A DNA stretch of 64,000 nt from Thelephora terrestris (lineage: Eukaryota > Basidiomycota > Agaricomycetes > Thelephorales > Thelephoraceae). Positions 12,580-34,034 of the stretch are shown one piece after another; within the stretch, counting starts at the first letter, position 1, and each line of letters begins with the position of its first letter. The position numbers and the translations under genes were made by a program. The stretch spans positions 614,600 to 678,599 of the forward strand of contig WIUZ02000022.1 in NCBI GenBank assembly GCA_015956445.1. Reading direction: 5' to 3'. The notes beneath the pieces were generated by a model. That model saw nothing but the letters and a program-made list of their open reading frames with translations, did not search any database and was not told the origin of the DNA.

Positions 12580-12921
12580 TGCTTAATCATATTCAGGTTC
12601 ATCATCTCTCGCGTCCTAGAGAGGCGTAGTCTTAACTCTGGCAATTTTGCGTGGCTGCAAACCAAGGAGAGCAGAGTCTGGTAGAAAAAACTAAGTCGCA
12701 TGGATTGCCAACGGGACGAGAAACGGACCAGCGAAATACCGGCGGAGTCTGCCGTGACACGATCTCCCAGAAAAGGAATGTTCGTTACCACAGTCACGTA
12801 TTGAGTTTGCTCCGGCAAAAACGTTAAAAAATGTATCACAGACATACTCGCTCCGCGTCTTCCGTCTCCGGTGCCCCGTCTCCGTTGCCTATCCTCACTC
12901 CTCCTCTTCATCTTCACGGTT
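12580..12921. other. Intergenic: PPR 3' end and transcription-factor promoter
   Basis: 342 bp between two genes on the same strand. It contains C/T-rich tracts just before the ATG at 12922, common in basidiomycete promoters. No gene is seen. Confidence 0.4.
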
Positions 12922-15890
12922 ATGCCAGGTACTCGTCCGAAGAAGAAAACCGCGACTCCGCCTTCCGATGGCCCATCTCGTAAGGATAACGAATTCACCA
13001 AGGTGAAGAAAAAGTAGGTTGTGCCGAATTTTTCCCGTCAGCCCTATTCAGACCTCGCAAGCGGTCACCCTCCTCCCCCGCTTGTTCCTTCCCCACCATC
13101 TCTCTCACCCCCGACTCGATACCCCACATCCTCGACGCCGCTTCGTTTTCCCAATGTCCTTCCTTTTCTCCCTCATTGAATCGCTGTTGCTGACTGATTT
13201 CTTGCCCTTTCCCACGCATGTAGGCGTCAATCCCAGAGTATGATTCATTTCCCCCCAGCCCCTCTCAGTGAGAGATAGGGGAGCGTCGTAATGCAGATCT
13301 GACGCGTTTCTCAGGCTGCGATGCTTGCAGGGCTCGTAAAGTTCGGTGTGCACGCGACAACCCCGATGATCCCAAGCAAACTTGCAAGCACTGTATTGCA
13401 CTAGGTATCCCATGTACCTACGAATACCAACCCAAGAAACGAGGTCCCCCGAACTTGTAAGAAATCACCACCTTGCTTGGCGCTACTTGCTTTCTGATAA
13501 TCATCCTATCTTAGGTATTTGCGGCGTCTCCAAGAAGCTGCTGCCGCCGCCGCTTCTGCCCAACAACATGAACCTCAGCAGAACCAGGAACTTTCCGTGT
13601 CTTCGATCCAGACAAGAGATATCGCACCAGGCTCCTCTCAGAGCAGCGTTTTGTCTCCTAGCGTTCCATCACACTCGCCTACATTTTTGGATCCTTCGCT
13701 GGAATCAGTCACACCGATTTCAACTTCTTCATTGCCACCATCCCGGTACCCGATAGCTGCTGACACTTTCCAATCTCCATATCAACACCAGCCGATGTAC
13801 CAGGTTAATCCCGCGGCCGCTTCACTCAATCGTTCCCAAAAAAACGGAGACCCGCCGTTCCATCCCTCCGCTGATCAATTCAGTGCTTACCCCCTCCATA
13901 ATTGGTCGTATAGGCAGCACCAGCCCCTTTCGGTGCCTCATCCCTCAGTTATTCCGCCACTGAACTATTATTACCGGCCTCACCGTTTGGAGGATGTCGT
14001 CCCACGAGACACAGTCCTATTGATTCTTGCACTCTTTTTCGACTACGTGTATCCATTGACACCTTGCTTACACAAGCCATCTTTCATGGCCGATGTCCAT
14101 GCAAGGAGAGAGGAGCGTGATCCTCTCTTCTTTGCACTCGTCATGTCGACCGTTGCCTCGACGTTAATTCAGGTCCCTCGCTCCTACATACCAATGGAGA
14201 GGCAAGCGGTTAGGAAGTTGGCCCAGGCCTGCCATGAGGCGAGCAGGTACATCACTGTGGCAAGTTACGACCCACCGACAGCTTCGCATGTCATCATCCG
14301 ATACTTGTGGGTGTTCAAATTCTTGTTTGAAAGTTGGCTCAATACTCAAACCCCCTTTAGCGACTGCGTATATCATTTCTGCGAGGGACACGATGCGACA
14401 CAGCATGCCGCACTTGGTGAGGCCTGTCACATCGCTATAACTCTAAGGATGCACGAGGAATCGTCCTACGAGTCCCTCGACCCCATCGAGGCTGAGGTGA
14501 GGAGGAGAGCGTTTTGGTTGTTGTTTGGAGGTGAATGAGATCCGAATGTATCTCCAGTCTACCTGTCTGCTGACGGTAACGTCCCCCCCAGCTGATAAGT
14601 CCGAGTCAATTCTTCTCGGCCGTCCTATCTGTCTTCGGGACGAAGACTGCACTGGTACGTTTAGCTTATGTCGAAGTCACAATGTCTACTGACGTGATTT
14701 TTTCCGTGTTGTGATCAGTCCATTTCCCGAAGGAATTAGATGACGAATAGTGAGTCTTCTGCCTCCATTTTTTTCCATTTCAATTCCCCACATCTTCCCC
14801 ATCATTGTAATTACTCCGCTGACTACCTGTTTTGTCACTTTTGATGATCGAACTCAATCAGCATCACCACGACCGCGTACCTACCCCAACCCCACGGAAA
14901 AACCGCCATCGTTTCAGGCCTCAACTACACCTCTCGCATCTTCGCGCTCCTCGGAGAGATTCTTGTGAGGATTCGAGTTGACAAGAGATCACCACCTCAG
15001 GGCCAGTTTGCAACCGCGAGACTGGAAGAAGTCGAGGCCCTCCATTCGAGAATCATGGCCGCCTTAGCCCAGGCGCCACAATGCTTGCGCTTGAAGCCGG
15101 GGTTTCACATTGGACCCACGATGAGTGGCACCACAAGCGGCGGAGTGTCCCCCCCAAACTTTGGTGGCCCTAGCTTGCAAGCTGCTTTCGAAGAGGTTCG
15201 CGACTTCTTCGATAACCCCAAGGCCTCAAGAACGAACGCTCTGAACCCATTCCTGGTCATGCAAGCCAATCTGTACGTGACACAGGTGACCATTTTTCTT
15301 TGACCATGGCTGAGCAGTCATGCCTGACTTACTCACAAAGCAACTCGTTCGGTTCGTTATCGAACAATACCGGGACGAGTTGATGACGTCGCTCCAAGGC
15401 AGCATGGATGAAGAAAGGAAAAACGAAGACAGAGAGGTCGTAGTTCGGGATCTACTGAATATCTTGCACAGCATTCCTATCCAGTCCATCGCTACCAATG
15501 GACCTTCATTGGTATGTTGTTGCTACCAACGTCACGCAATTCATCAAGACAATGAATCTTCTCAGGTACACAAGGTCCGCTTTGTGGCATCGACGCTATT
15601 AGATGCTGTCAGAAAACCAGAAACCGCTCCTGCCTCCGCCGCCAGGGCCCATGGTTATCTCTGTAAGTCCCACGAGTGTTTGCTTCACCCCATGTACATC
15701 CCTGACAAACCTTCCAGGGGACTTCCTGTCTATTCTTTCCGAAATCGAACGAAATTACCTGTAAGTAGTCCGGTAGCCTTTTTATCGCATGTCCTTCGAT
15801 GTCATATTCTTTACGTCTAGCGTGGACGAGGATCGAGACTTGACCAGCAACGGCGACGGAAACACGAATTCCGTTCTTATAGCTAGCTAG
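12922..15890 (+). CDS. Zn(II)2Cys6 fungal transcription factor
   Basis: The first exons are 12922-13013, a 14-nt exon 13224-13237, 13315-13456 and 13515-14530; later exons lie near 14592-14658, 14719-14750, 14861-15283 and 15342-15510, then three small ones ending at TAG 15890. The spliced N-terminus is KKKRQSQSCDACRARKVRC, leading into a CX2CX6C...CX2CX6C binuclear zinc cluster (second half CKHCIALGIPC), then a basic linker and a Ser/Gln-rich region. From about residue 250 comes a fungal_trans (middle homology) domain, with PLTPCLHKPSF, GEACHIAITLRMHEES, RRRAFWLLFGADKSESI and LGRPICLRDEDC. The architecture is that of a nuclear DNA-binding regulator of metabolism or xenobiotic response. The regulon is unknown. 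No lesion was seen; introns are 50-110 bp, with one longer. Confidence 0.88.
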
Positions 15891-16984
15891 GGTATTGGAA
15901 CCATTTGAGACCCTGACACTGCTCCGCCCTCCCACCATTCTTCTTGGTGTTTCAACGCTGCTCTTAGTCGGGAACGGCCTCTTCATCCCCCTCTCGCTTT
16001 CTCTTCAACCAGACGATGCTGGTCGTCGTCTTCAAGAGTCACCTCAGAACTTCTCAAATAAATCCTGTCTTCCGCCGTTTCTCGGAGTCACCTCGCCTTC
16101 GCGAGAGCTGCGTCTACGCTGGCTATGTGACGTAGTAGAGCCTACAGCCCTTGTCGTTCCCCCACTATGGGTATCTTATTCTATATTAGCCTGTTCCTGC
16201 ACCACCCTAGTTCTCTGTAGCACGGCTCGCCTCGCCATTCCTGCTTGTACATCCTATGATTAGCCTATGCGTACGGTACACGGGCGAGCCCCTGTGGAGG
16301 TCTAAGTCTTGAATCCTGTGTTTTTAGTTAGTCGTTCTCGCTCACATTGCTACTCCTACGCGAGTTGGTTGCCGTTTGTGGTACTATCAAGGTTCGCTGA
16401 TGTATTTCTTTTATCTATCCCACAACTCCTAGATTTGTCCGGATGTTTTCGAATACATTTCCTGTCTGGTATGATCAAGCATCGTTTGAAAGTCACAATG
16501 GCTAAGGTTTGCCAACTCTTATCAACCCACCCTGTGCTGTGACGCCCGCCCCAATATCCTGTCTTTCACCCAAGAACGGTCACGATCTACGCCGTTCGAC
16601 GAAAAGTTCAAAGTGATCGGCTGTCGGCTGGCCTACGAACAATCGTCAGCAAAACCCGCAGCGATAGGGCACCGGTGGACTCCTATGCTCTCATCGGGGC
16701 AGACATTCGACGTCGATATGTCAGCGCTAGCACCCCGAATGACACCTACGGTTCACTCCGACCAACTGAATGTGGTTGCTCCTAGTCCCCCGGACAGGAT
16801 CAATAGCATCCACCGGGCCTCTTTCTCCAAGATTCCCTATCACAGTACGGCGTCGAGACACTCGAAACTCAGTTTATCTGTGTGTCGATATTCGCGACGG
16901 TTGCTACGCACGTAATTAAGATTTGAACAAACAGTAAACAAAGCAAGGTACGTATACTGTACACGAGAGCATCGGAAAATAACC
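15891..16984. other. Intergenic between two convergent 3' ends
   Basis: This lies between the transcription-factor stop (15890) and the prp8 stop (16985), so it should hold both 3' UTRs. ORFs at 15895-16263 and 16613-16915 (+) have no recognisable sequence and were not called. Confidence 0.45.
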
Positions 16985-25027
<8,043 letters not shown>

Positions 25028-26144
25028 AGTCGTCGACGTAGACGGGACAGTGAGTAGGGAGCTGACGCGGACTTGTAAATTCAGTCTCGACTCTCTTCGG
25101 CAAACCCCGACCCCTCACAATCACTGCCAGGGCAGGCACAAACTCAACTTGACTCGTTGTGCAGCTTTTATGTGTGTGTACTAGTACTGCTTGCCAAATA
25201 TCTCTACCCAGTCGGTAATCCTCCCTCGTGAAACATCACTGGATGAAACCATAACTGGGTTTTTGAACGAATCTTTTACCCAACGAACCACTATTGCCGA
25301 CTCTTCCCTACTCCTCCACGATATGTACACACCACCTTACTTGTCGATGCCGAGGGATCCGCTCTACCTGGGTTCTTCCGATGCTTGGACTAGGGGTGAC
25401 CTTGAGCTGGGTTTACACACCCCTTCTGAGCCGCCATCGCGTGGATTTACAAAGACCTCGAGTACGTCCATGCTCCGTCATTCACGGAATTGCTTCGAGG
25501 GCGTGTTGAGGGAGCTCGTGGGTAAACTTCCATACTACCTCCTCCACACAGCCACCAATGTTGGCACAGTTACCGGCCGAATCTTTCGCAGTGTCGCAGC
25601 CAATCCCGCTACCCCCCACCTGGTAGATCAAGGATCAGCAACTCGCCTGTTGCAAGCGCGACCTTTTCCTTGAAGTCGAAAAATTGAATTAGATGTAGAC
25701 CCTAAACACAGTTGTATCGATAAGAGTTGCCTATGCTAATAAGTCGCACGTTTCTATGCTTTGCTTGGGGTTTGCCAGCTTCGAGGCTCGGAGCGATCCG
25801 ATTTCTGACAAGTCCATCACAGGCCTTGCGCGAACCTGCCCTAAAGATCGCTCCTGTACCAGCGAAGGCAGCCCAGCCTGTTCATTGCCGTCGACGACAT
25901 CTAACTAAGGTCAGTATCCTCTCCGCAGCTGTTCATCGCGCGCAGCCCTTCTCAATTTTTCTCTCTTCATTGTTTTCGCCTTTTTACCTCTGGCTGCGCC
26001 GCTGGCACTGCGCGCACCGCCACGTCTTATCTCCACCAATCGAATCCCCTTAAAAACACAACGATCCAATCAACAGCTCTCGTCGTGAACCCCCATCTTT
26101 CTTGTAAACCCTTCCCCTAACGAACTCACGAATAAACTATCATC
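25028..26144. promoter_or_regulatory. Shared upstream region of divergent prp8 and actin genes
   Basis: Prp8 (-) and actin (+) diverge from this 1.1-kb stretch, so both promoters must lie here. C/T-rich tracts occur at about 25965-26035 and 26090-26120 before the actin ATG. An open frame at 25191-25673 (+) has its first ATG at 25323 and encodes about 116 residues from there with no recognised motif. It could be a small gene or chance. Confidence 0.5.
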
Positions 26145-27638
<1,494 letters not shown>

Positions 27639-28456
27639 AGTGTCGGTTAGAGACTGGGTGGGAGGGAGATCACCGTTTGTACATTGTTGAGCTCGTCGGG
27701 ATTCCTACCACGTCCTATTCTGTGAAATTCTCGTTAGGCCTGACCCTTTTTCCTGCCTACTAAATCTGGATCGGATAATGTGCTATATGTCTAAGTTCGT
27801 AGAACGTTATACTCTGCTCGTAATCAAGGGTATAGTGAAGGCGATTTGGCGGATGCGGTCCGCGGAAGGGTCGGGAGGCCCAGTTCCGACTGTGACTGTG
27901 ACCCCTGTCGGTGTTTTAGTCAGCCAATCCCGGAGCGTCGGCCAACTGCAATTTCCATATGTCAAGCGCCCCACGAGAGCGGGCTGGGCTCCCGGTTCCA
28001 TTTTCACAGGCGCGCATTCGCAGCCCCTAGTACTTATTGATGATCAGCAAGCAGCACTGGCAGTATATCTGATCTGTGAAATGTGACGAAGAGCGCGTCG
28101 AGCTCGGAGTGATTTGCGTCGGCAGCCCGGATCATTCGTCTCAGAGCACAGTCGTGATGCAGCGCCATCCGGGCGTCTACTGGGCGAAGCACCCGAAAGA
28201 TTCTGGGCCGACACTCGAGCTTAAGCTTATACAGGGGGGCGAAGAGTTATCAAGGGCGCTCGCCTTCATACTAAGCCGTTCGTGATCGTTGCAGGGATAG
28301 GAGCTGAGGAAAATAGAAATATCCAGGAGATTTCTTGATTACAGTCGCTGCGGCGTTTATCCACCACAGCCTCCGTTTTCTCTCCCTCCAAGCGAAATCC
28401 ATAGCTGTTCGGGGCGTCCTCCAAACTCCTCCCCGCAACCTTTGCGGGCTACCCCC
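27639..28456. other. Intergenic: actin 3' UTR and upstream region of the kinase fragment
   Basis: About 820 bp with no convincing gene. Small overlapping ORFs on both strands (for example 27778-28086) have no recognised sequence. Confidence 0.4.
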
Positions 28457-29927
28457 ATGCCACACTTCTTCTCCAACGAACGTCCCGACAACTCCATTAC
28501 CAACACCTCTTCCACACTTGGGCCAACCATCAGGAGCGCCGACACCGTCCTCGGTTCTGCCCCAAAGAACACCCGTTCCAAGCTTGAGTCTGTGAGCGAC
28601 GACCAATGGCTTCCGCCACCAGTCATTGCCAAACAATACGGTATCGATTATCCAACTCGCAAACGGACCAAGTTCAGCCGGAGTAAGCTGCGGGTATTTT
28701 GGGACAACCTCACGAAGAAGCTTGGGAATGGCACTGCGCCTTCGACGTCTTCTATCCCGGATGGTAGCACCGTGGACGGATCTCATCGTATGTGCGAACC
28801 TCCCCCCGGGGAGCCAGACGACGACGTGGATGAAGTGGTTGTAGACCGTGTCTGGTTCCAAGAGCAAAACAATCTTTCCACGGAGACCGAGTCCATCACT
28901 CCTGGAGACAAATACGGAGACAATCCCACCGGTGGCACAAACACAGACCGTGAGAGTCTTGCCGCTGTGGAAGGTTTCTGGGCGAGGTCGACATTCCTCA
29001 TCATTCTGCGGTGGAGGATCTGGCCTGCGCTTCTTGGTTTCTTTCGACTCCGCTTTGTTGACGAAAAATCAGAAGCCCACTATTTCAAGGAGTCTTGGTT
29101 CTTCAGAAAGCCACTGGCTTTGCTCTGCTCTGTGTTCTTCATCGGAAACTGGGTTCTCGGGATCGCTTTCCTCCCCAAACCCATCTCGCTCCCTGAGGAG
29201 ATATTCTATTATGGTGTAAGCTTCGGTCACTAGCTCAATCTCGAAAGGTCTCCTGATCTCCTCGTCACTCTCCGACTAGATTGCTCCTGTGTTCACCGTA
29301 CCTTTGGTCTTTATGGTGTCTACGATTTTCCGCGCGACCGCCCGTGGTTTTATCAGGTTTATCTTGCGTTCTCCATTTGGATCTGGCCTTTGTTCCAATC
29401 TGTATTGATGTACGTCCCATTGACCCCTTCCCATCGTTCTTTTAAAAACCAGATCAAATCAGGCGCCTATGCGGCTTTTACGACAAAAGCGACTCGCACA
29501 AGTTGTACTCTTGTGGATCGGAAGACTTCCTGACAACTTTCTAGTACGTCTCGAAGAATGCGGCCTCCGGCCTGAGACTCATGGTTGTACCCTCACAGTT
29601 ACACTTCTGCGCTTCAGACGCTGGGCCTCTTCGGCCTTAACTTCAACCGTTTCCCAGCAGTTTGTGGAGCGGTAGTCTTCTTTGTCATGTTCGTCTTCCT
29701 CGTCCTTTTTTCGCAGAGCTTCTTTATTGACCAAGCCGACGTCTCTAGCTCATGCTCGTTGTTTTTCCCCGCGGATCCCGGGTACACCAGGAATGCGATC
29801 AACTTCTTGGTATTCCAGGCGTTCTTGCTCTACGTTCATTACATGAGGGAGCACGTGGAGAGGAAGACGTACACGCTGAGAGATCAGCTCAAGATCCAGT
29901 TCAAGGTGACCCAGAAGGCTCAGGTTA
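28457..29927 (+). pseudogene. 5' half of a membrane-sensor (probable hybrid histidine kinase) gene, frameshifted and cut by a transposon
   Basis: Exons 28457-29215, 29280-29409, 29463-29543, 29599-29688 and 29749-29927 encode a cytosolic leader (MPHFFSNERPDNS), then hydrophobic helices (FRKPLALLCSVFFIGNWVLG; IAPVFTVPLVFMV; YLAFSIWIWPLFQ; SALQTLGLFGLNFNRFPAV; AINFLVFQAFLLYVHYMRE), ending RKTYTLRDQLKIQFKVTQKA. From memory this matches the six-helix N-terminus of basidiomycete hybrid histidine kinases, in which the dimerisation/His domain follows directly. No kinase or receiver domain appears in the window, so the assignment rests on the sensor half. Two lesions are seen. In exon 2, near 29314-29320, the family frame jumps by one base between PLVFMV and YDFPRDRP. 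The homology then stops after QV at 29927, at a TA, where mariner-like sequence begins. A different donor choice for intron 1 would keep the frame open, but only by giving a non-hydrophobic sequence. Confidence 0.62.
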
Positions 29928-31140
29928 CTGCGCCTTGCATATTTGCGTGAAAATGCAAACTCGAAAAAAAGCTGTTTGGTCGCGCTTGGTGTGACCCCGT
30001 CACGGTTGGAAACTCTAATTCCTCCCGCGACCATCACGACTCCCTCGTTATCAGTCGACATAAAGCAGAGGATCGTCCAGTTGTGACAGGAGGACTTGAC
30101 ACTACAAGAGATTGCGGATCGCCTGAAGGTATCCATTGGCGTTGTACACAAAACACTGAGTATCTACAAACAGTACGGCGAGTACGCAGATCCTTCAAAA
30201 AAGCGAACGGGGTGGCCACCGATCCTCGACAACGACAACGAGTGTTACCTAAAATCACTCTTGGAATCCAACCCATCAATATACCTTGACGAGATCAAGC
30301 AGAAACTCGAAGTAGTCTGTGGGGTTTCTGTCTCAATGGCCACCATCTCTCGTTTTCTCCGATCGCGCGACTTCACTTGGAAAGTGCTTGCCCGGCCAGC
30401 TACGGGAGCGAACGAGAGGGTTCGGACATGCTACCAGACGGAGACTTCAAGATTCACCAACCCTGACTACTTCGTTTTCATTGACGAAAGCCACGTTGAC
30501 CGGAAAACCGCACACTGTTCAAAAGGGTGGTCATTGATTGGGGTACCACCAGTGGAACGGTCAATGTTCCTCCGAGGCGTTCAATACTCGATCCTACCTG
30601 CACTCACAACTGAAGGGATTGTAGCTCTCGAGATTTTTGAAGGCTCCGTCAATAAGGCAAAGTTTCTACAGTTTCTTCGTGATGACGTGGTGCGCGTAGC
30701 CTCTTTTTCTGGCTTCCGATTTCTCAATGTGGTGTAATCAGGCTCCACAGTTGAATCCTTTCCCAGGAAAGAGAAGCATTGTGGTCGCCGACAACTGCTC
30801 AATCCACCACGACCCTCAGGTGAAGGAGTTAATCAAAAGCGAGTGTGGTAAGCACAGTTTCTGCCTGCTACACATGTATCACACATCTGATCGTGAAGCA
30901 GGTGCACTTCTCCTGTACCTCCCTCCATATTCTCCAGACCTAAACCCTATTGAGGAAGCATTCTCCTCTATTAAAGCCTCTCTGAGGCGAAACAGTAAAT
31001 ACTATACTAATGAGAGCAAGCTTCCATGGCTAATCCATGAGGCCGCCGCCTCAATCACTCCCGAAATGGCATTGGGGTGGTTTGCAGATTGTGGCTATGT
31101 TCCATAGCACTGTATTATTGAAGCGTGTATATTATTCAAC
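29928..31140 (+). mobile_element. Tc1/mariner-like DNA transposon, degraded
   Basis: It begins directly after the interrupted kinase homology at a TA dinucleotide (29926-29927), the usual mariner target, and contains a full-length-looking DDE transposase. I could not find a matching inverted repeat for the left end near 31110-31310, so the right end is placed only by the transposase stop and is uncertain. It probably lost its right terminus when later elements inserted. Confidence 0.6.
30054..31107 (+). pseudogene. Tc1/mariner transposase with a premature TGA
   Basis: Two introns (30690-30741, 30848-30901) restore one frame. An N-terminal helix-turn-helix (LTLQEIADRLKVSIGVVHKT) is followed by a DDE catalytic domain: FIDESHVDRKT (first Asp), VVADNCSIHH (second Asp) and YSPDLNPIEEAFSSIK (Glu), with about 35 residues between the second Asp and the Glu. 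The HTH frame continues upstream as SVDIKQRIVQL but is cut by TGA at 30084-30086, just before QEDLTLQ. A CGA-to-TGA change is the simplest explanation. No ATG is available in frame downstream of this stop before the HTH, so an intact product is unlikely. The role would be cut-and-paste transposition into TA. Confidence 0.82.
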
Positions 31141-31310
31141 GAGTGGGTAGTCAAATGTTGAACCGGAGGTCTGTGCCCGGCAATGGGTCAACCGGCTCCA
31201 CCGCTTCGAGCGAGAGCCGATGCCAGAGAGTGCTGAATAAGTGACCTGAAGGGACGGTATCACATCAGTGATCCGATCGATTGGTATGACGCTGTTGGGT
31301 TCTTGGGGAG

Positions 31311-31498
31311 TGTAGTGTTATTCTCTATGCAGAAGACAACTAACACCCTTTGGTTTGCTTAGAGACTAGAGTATAGAAACCAAGCAGGCTGGTTGATTAG
31401 TCAATGAACTCGACTAACAACTCCACAGGGTAGAGTGGGGTTCCTCTTTCCAGCTCTTGGTCCTGATGAGTTCGCTGGGGATCTACTTGTAGTGTGTC
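31311..31498 (-). repeat. Inverted terminal fragment of LTR-like repeat family 1
   Basis: Its reverse complement matches the last ~185 bp of the repeats ending at 33398 and 55513, including the terminal TAACACTACA. It directly abuts the 3' flank of the broken gene-family copy (CCATGTTCCTGAC at about 31498-31510), so it is a truncated copy rather than a whole LTR. Confidence 0.8.
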
Positions 31499-32286
31499 AG
31501 GAACATGGTATTTTTCAAACTTTTATAACACGCTCTTTATTCGAACTTTTCTTACCTTTTTCTTATGTTTGAATGCTTCACACTCCTTATCCTTCGTTCC
31601 CACCATTCAAACAAGAAAAACCGCACAGTGTATTACAGGCATAAATGGAACAATTACACTGGCACGAGCAGAAGTCTAAAGTTAGTAGTTGATCGCATCT
31701 TTGATGGGCACCCAATGCTCAAGGGTCCCATCCCAGTTCAGCCAACCTCCTCGACCCGCCAACAGCTCTCCGAACAGGGTGTCCCCATCTTCATTGCTGA
31801 GCTGAACGGTCATCTCAAGCCGATAAAAAGAGATGCCTTCGAACGGTCCTACCAGACAACCAGAGGTCACTGAAGACCTGAGTACCTGGTCCCACATTGT
31901 CAGGACTGGGTGTTCCCTCGGCAATGCTATTGACGTAGTCTGCAAGTGACCTCCCATCTCCCTTGTCCAAACCCTGGATGGGATCCTTGTGGGCAAGGCG
32001 GAGATGTTCTTGGAGTTGGATCTTGGACTCGACCTGTCGGAACGGTGTTGGACCCCTGGATTAATCATGATTTATTTACGATTTTTCGCACAATTAATAG
32101 TGTACATACAGCCCAAGGAAGAATATTCTATGGATAAACAATTGTTTATTCATTTGATAAGATAAGGACGAACAGATAAGATAAGAGATAAGATAAGCCT
32201 GGAAAGTCATGGAAAACCATGGAATTCCTTGGAACCTACTGGAAAACACTGGAACGTATTAGAAGGTAATGGAACATTCTAGAAGG

Positions 32287-33398
32287 TGACGGAATGTCAC
32301 AGATGTGACCACTTGTCACCCAAAGGAACAAGACGGAAAGCCATGGAACATGATGGAATGCTATGGAACAGTGTGGAATGCATTGGAATGTTCTGGAACA
32401 TTCTCCTGTAAATTAGTATATATAGACCTCAACCACACTTCTAAGGGACAAGTAGTTCACACCACCAGGACAGCAGCTCACCTACTGCTCAGGGAGAATC
32501 ACCAACAGCTCAGTCTCCACCTAGACTGAGGCTCTCTTTGCTAGTTTTTCCCCACAACTTTACATCTACCCTCTACCCCTTAGGACTGATTGGTTGAGTG
32601 ATTTTGAGTAATCACATACCACTTTCAGCCTCATCCTCTGTGTGAAGAAGCACTAAGTCAGAAGTACTGAATAAGCCTAGCACATTTGTGACGTCGGAGT
32701 TTTTGGTGTCTGTATTACTGAAGTCTGATACTTTAGGCAGATAGCCCTCCACCTCAGAAGAGTGATTGTCTAGGTGACAGCCAGATTTAGTAAGTACCAC
32801 AAAGGTCTACGACATATCCTACGACATACCGTTTTATCTCAAGTTTATTTGAAGTTATATTTGTTTGACGTACTAGGTGTCATCTGCAGCGAGTTTAAGG
32901 TATCTGATATACCTCTATAAATTCTACAACATATCTTGTCACTTTTACAACATATCAAGCACAGCCTCAGGTGTAAGTGTACACCTTCCTTATTTGGTTT
33001 AGCCTCACGACACAGCCTCAACACAGCCTTAGGTACAGCCTAAGCACAGGGCTATTACACAGCCTCAAGCACAGCCTCAAGGTCCATTCTTGAGTCAGGA
33101 ACTCCATTCCCATCAGAATACAGATTCCCATGATCAAGTTAGGTGTCTAATCAGAGTGGAAAGAGCCCCTGAGTGATAATATTACTGATTCCCTGGAATA
33201 ATTACTGAGGGACACACTACAAGTAGATCCCCAGTGAACTCATCAGGACCAAGAGCCAGAAAGAGGAACCCCACTCTACCCTGTGGAGTTGTTAGTCGAG
33301 TTCATTGACTAATCAACCAGCCTGCTTGGTTTCTATACTCTAGTCTCTAAGCAAACCAAAGGGTGTTAGTTATCTTCTGTATAGAGAATAACACTACA
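32287..33398 (+). repeat. LTR-like repeat family 1, copy inserted in the broken gene
   Basis: It shares its whole length with 54304-55513. The start resembles TGACGGAATGTCACAGATGT, there is a TATATATAGACC promoter-like box near 32418, and it ends AACACTACA. TG...CA ends, an internal TATA box and 1.1-kb size suggest a solo LTR, probably of a retrotransposon, although no polymerase is attached. Bases 32070-32286 just before it hold short GATAA and TGGAA repeats and also belong to the insertion. Confidence 0.7.
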
Positions 33399-34034
33399 CT
33401 ACCCAATAACCCGACAACAGGCGGTTGACTCGAGGCTTGAACCATCTTCCCTCATCTCCACTAGATCGGTCACCATCCGAGCTGCCTGGAACAAAGTAGG
33501 GTTGAGATGCTTGCATTTGATGACCCCACCCACGACTGCTGCGTTGACCACGATGTGTCGAACACACCTCAACGACCTTTGCTTCCTCTTCGGCCTTGTC
33601 AACCTCCATGTCCTTGATAGGAACAAGCCGACCAACTTGTTCGGAGAACCCTTCAACGCAACGTTGACAATTCTCCTTGTCGGATGCGGCCAAAGTAGAA
33701 GCTGGAGCCGGAGCAGGAATTAGAGCGGAGTTCTCCACTGGTGGAGTGGCGTAGGACGATGGATTGGGAGATGGGAGGACCACCTCATCGGCATACTCCA
33801 GTTCGAACAGAGCCCCCAGCGTACCCTGTCCCACCAAACGAGGCAACTTGTTGCAACGACATATCTTGTCCTGAAGGGACTTGACCATTGCGGTCAACAC
33901 CTCCACCTTGTCCTCGGGTTCATCGACCTAGATAATGTTAGCGGTCTTCTTTCACAATCGAAAGAAGAAGGCAGCGTTACCCTGTTGCCATCATTCCCGA
34001 TCTTCTTTGAGTGCCGATCCAGGCGATCATCTCT

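Noticed and set aside
15895-16263. Small ORF after the transcription factor
   Set aside because: No recognisable sequence, and it lies in a convergent 3' UTR region.
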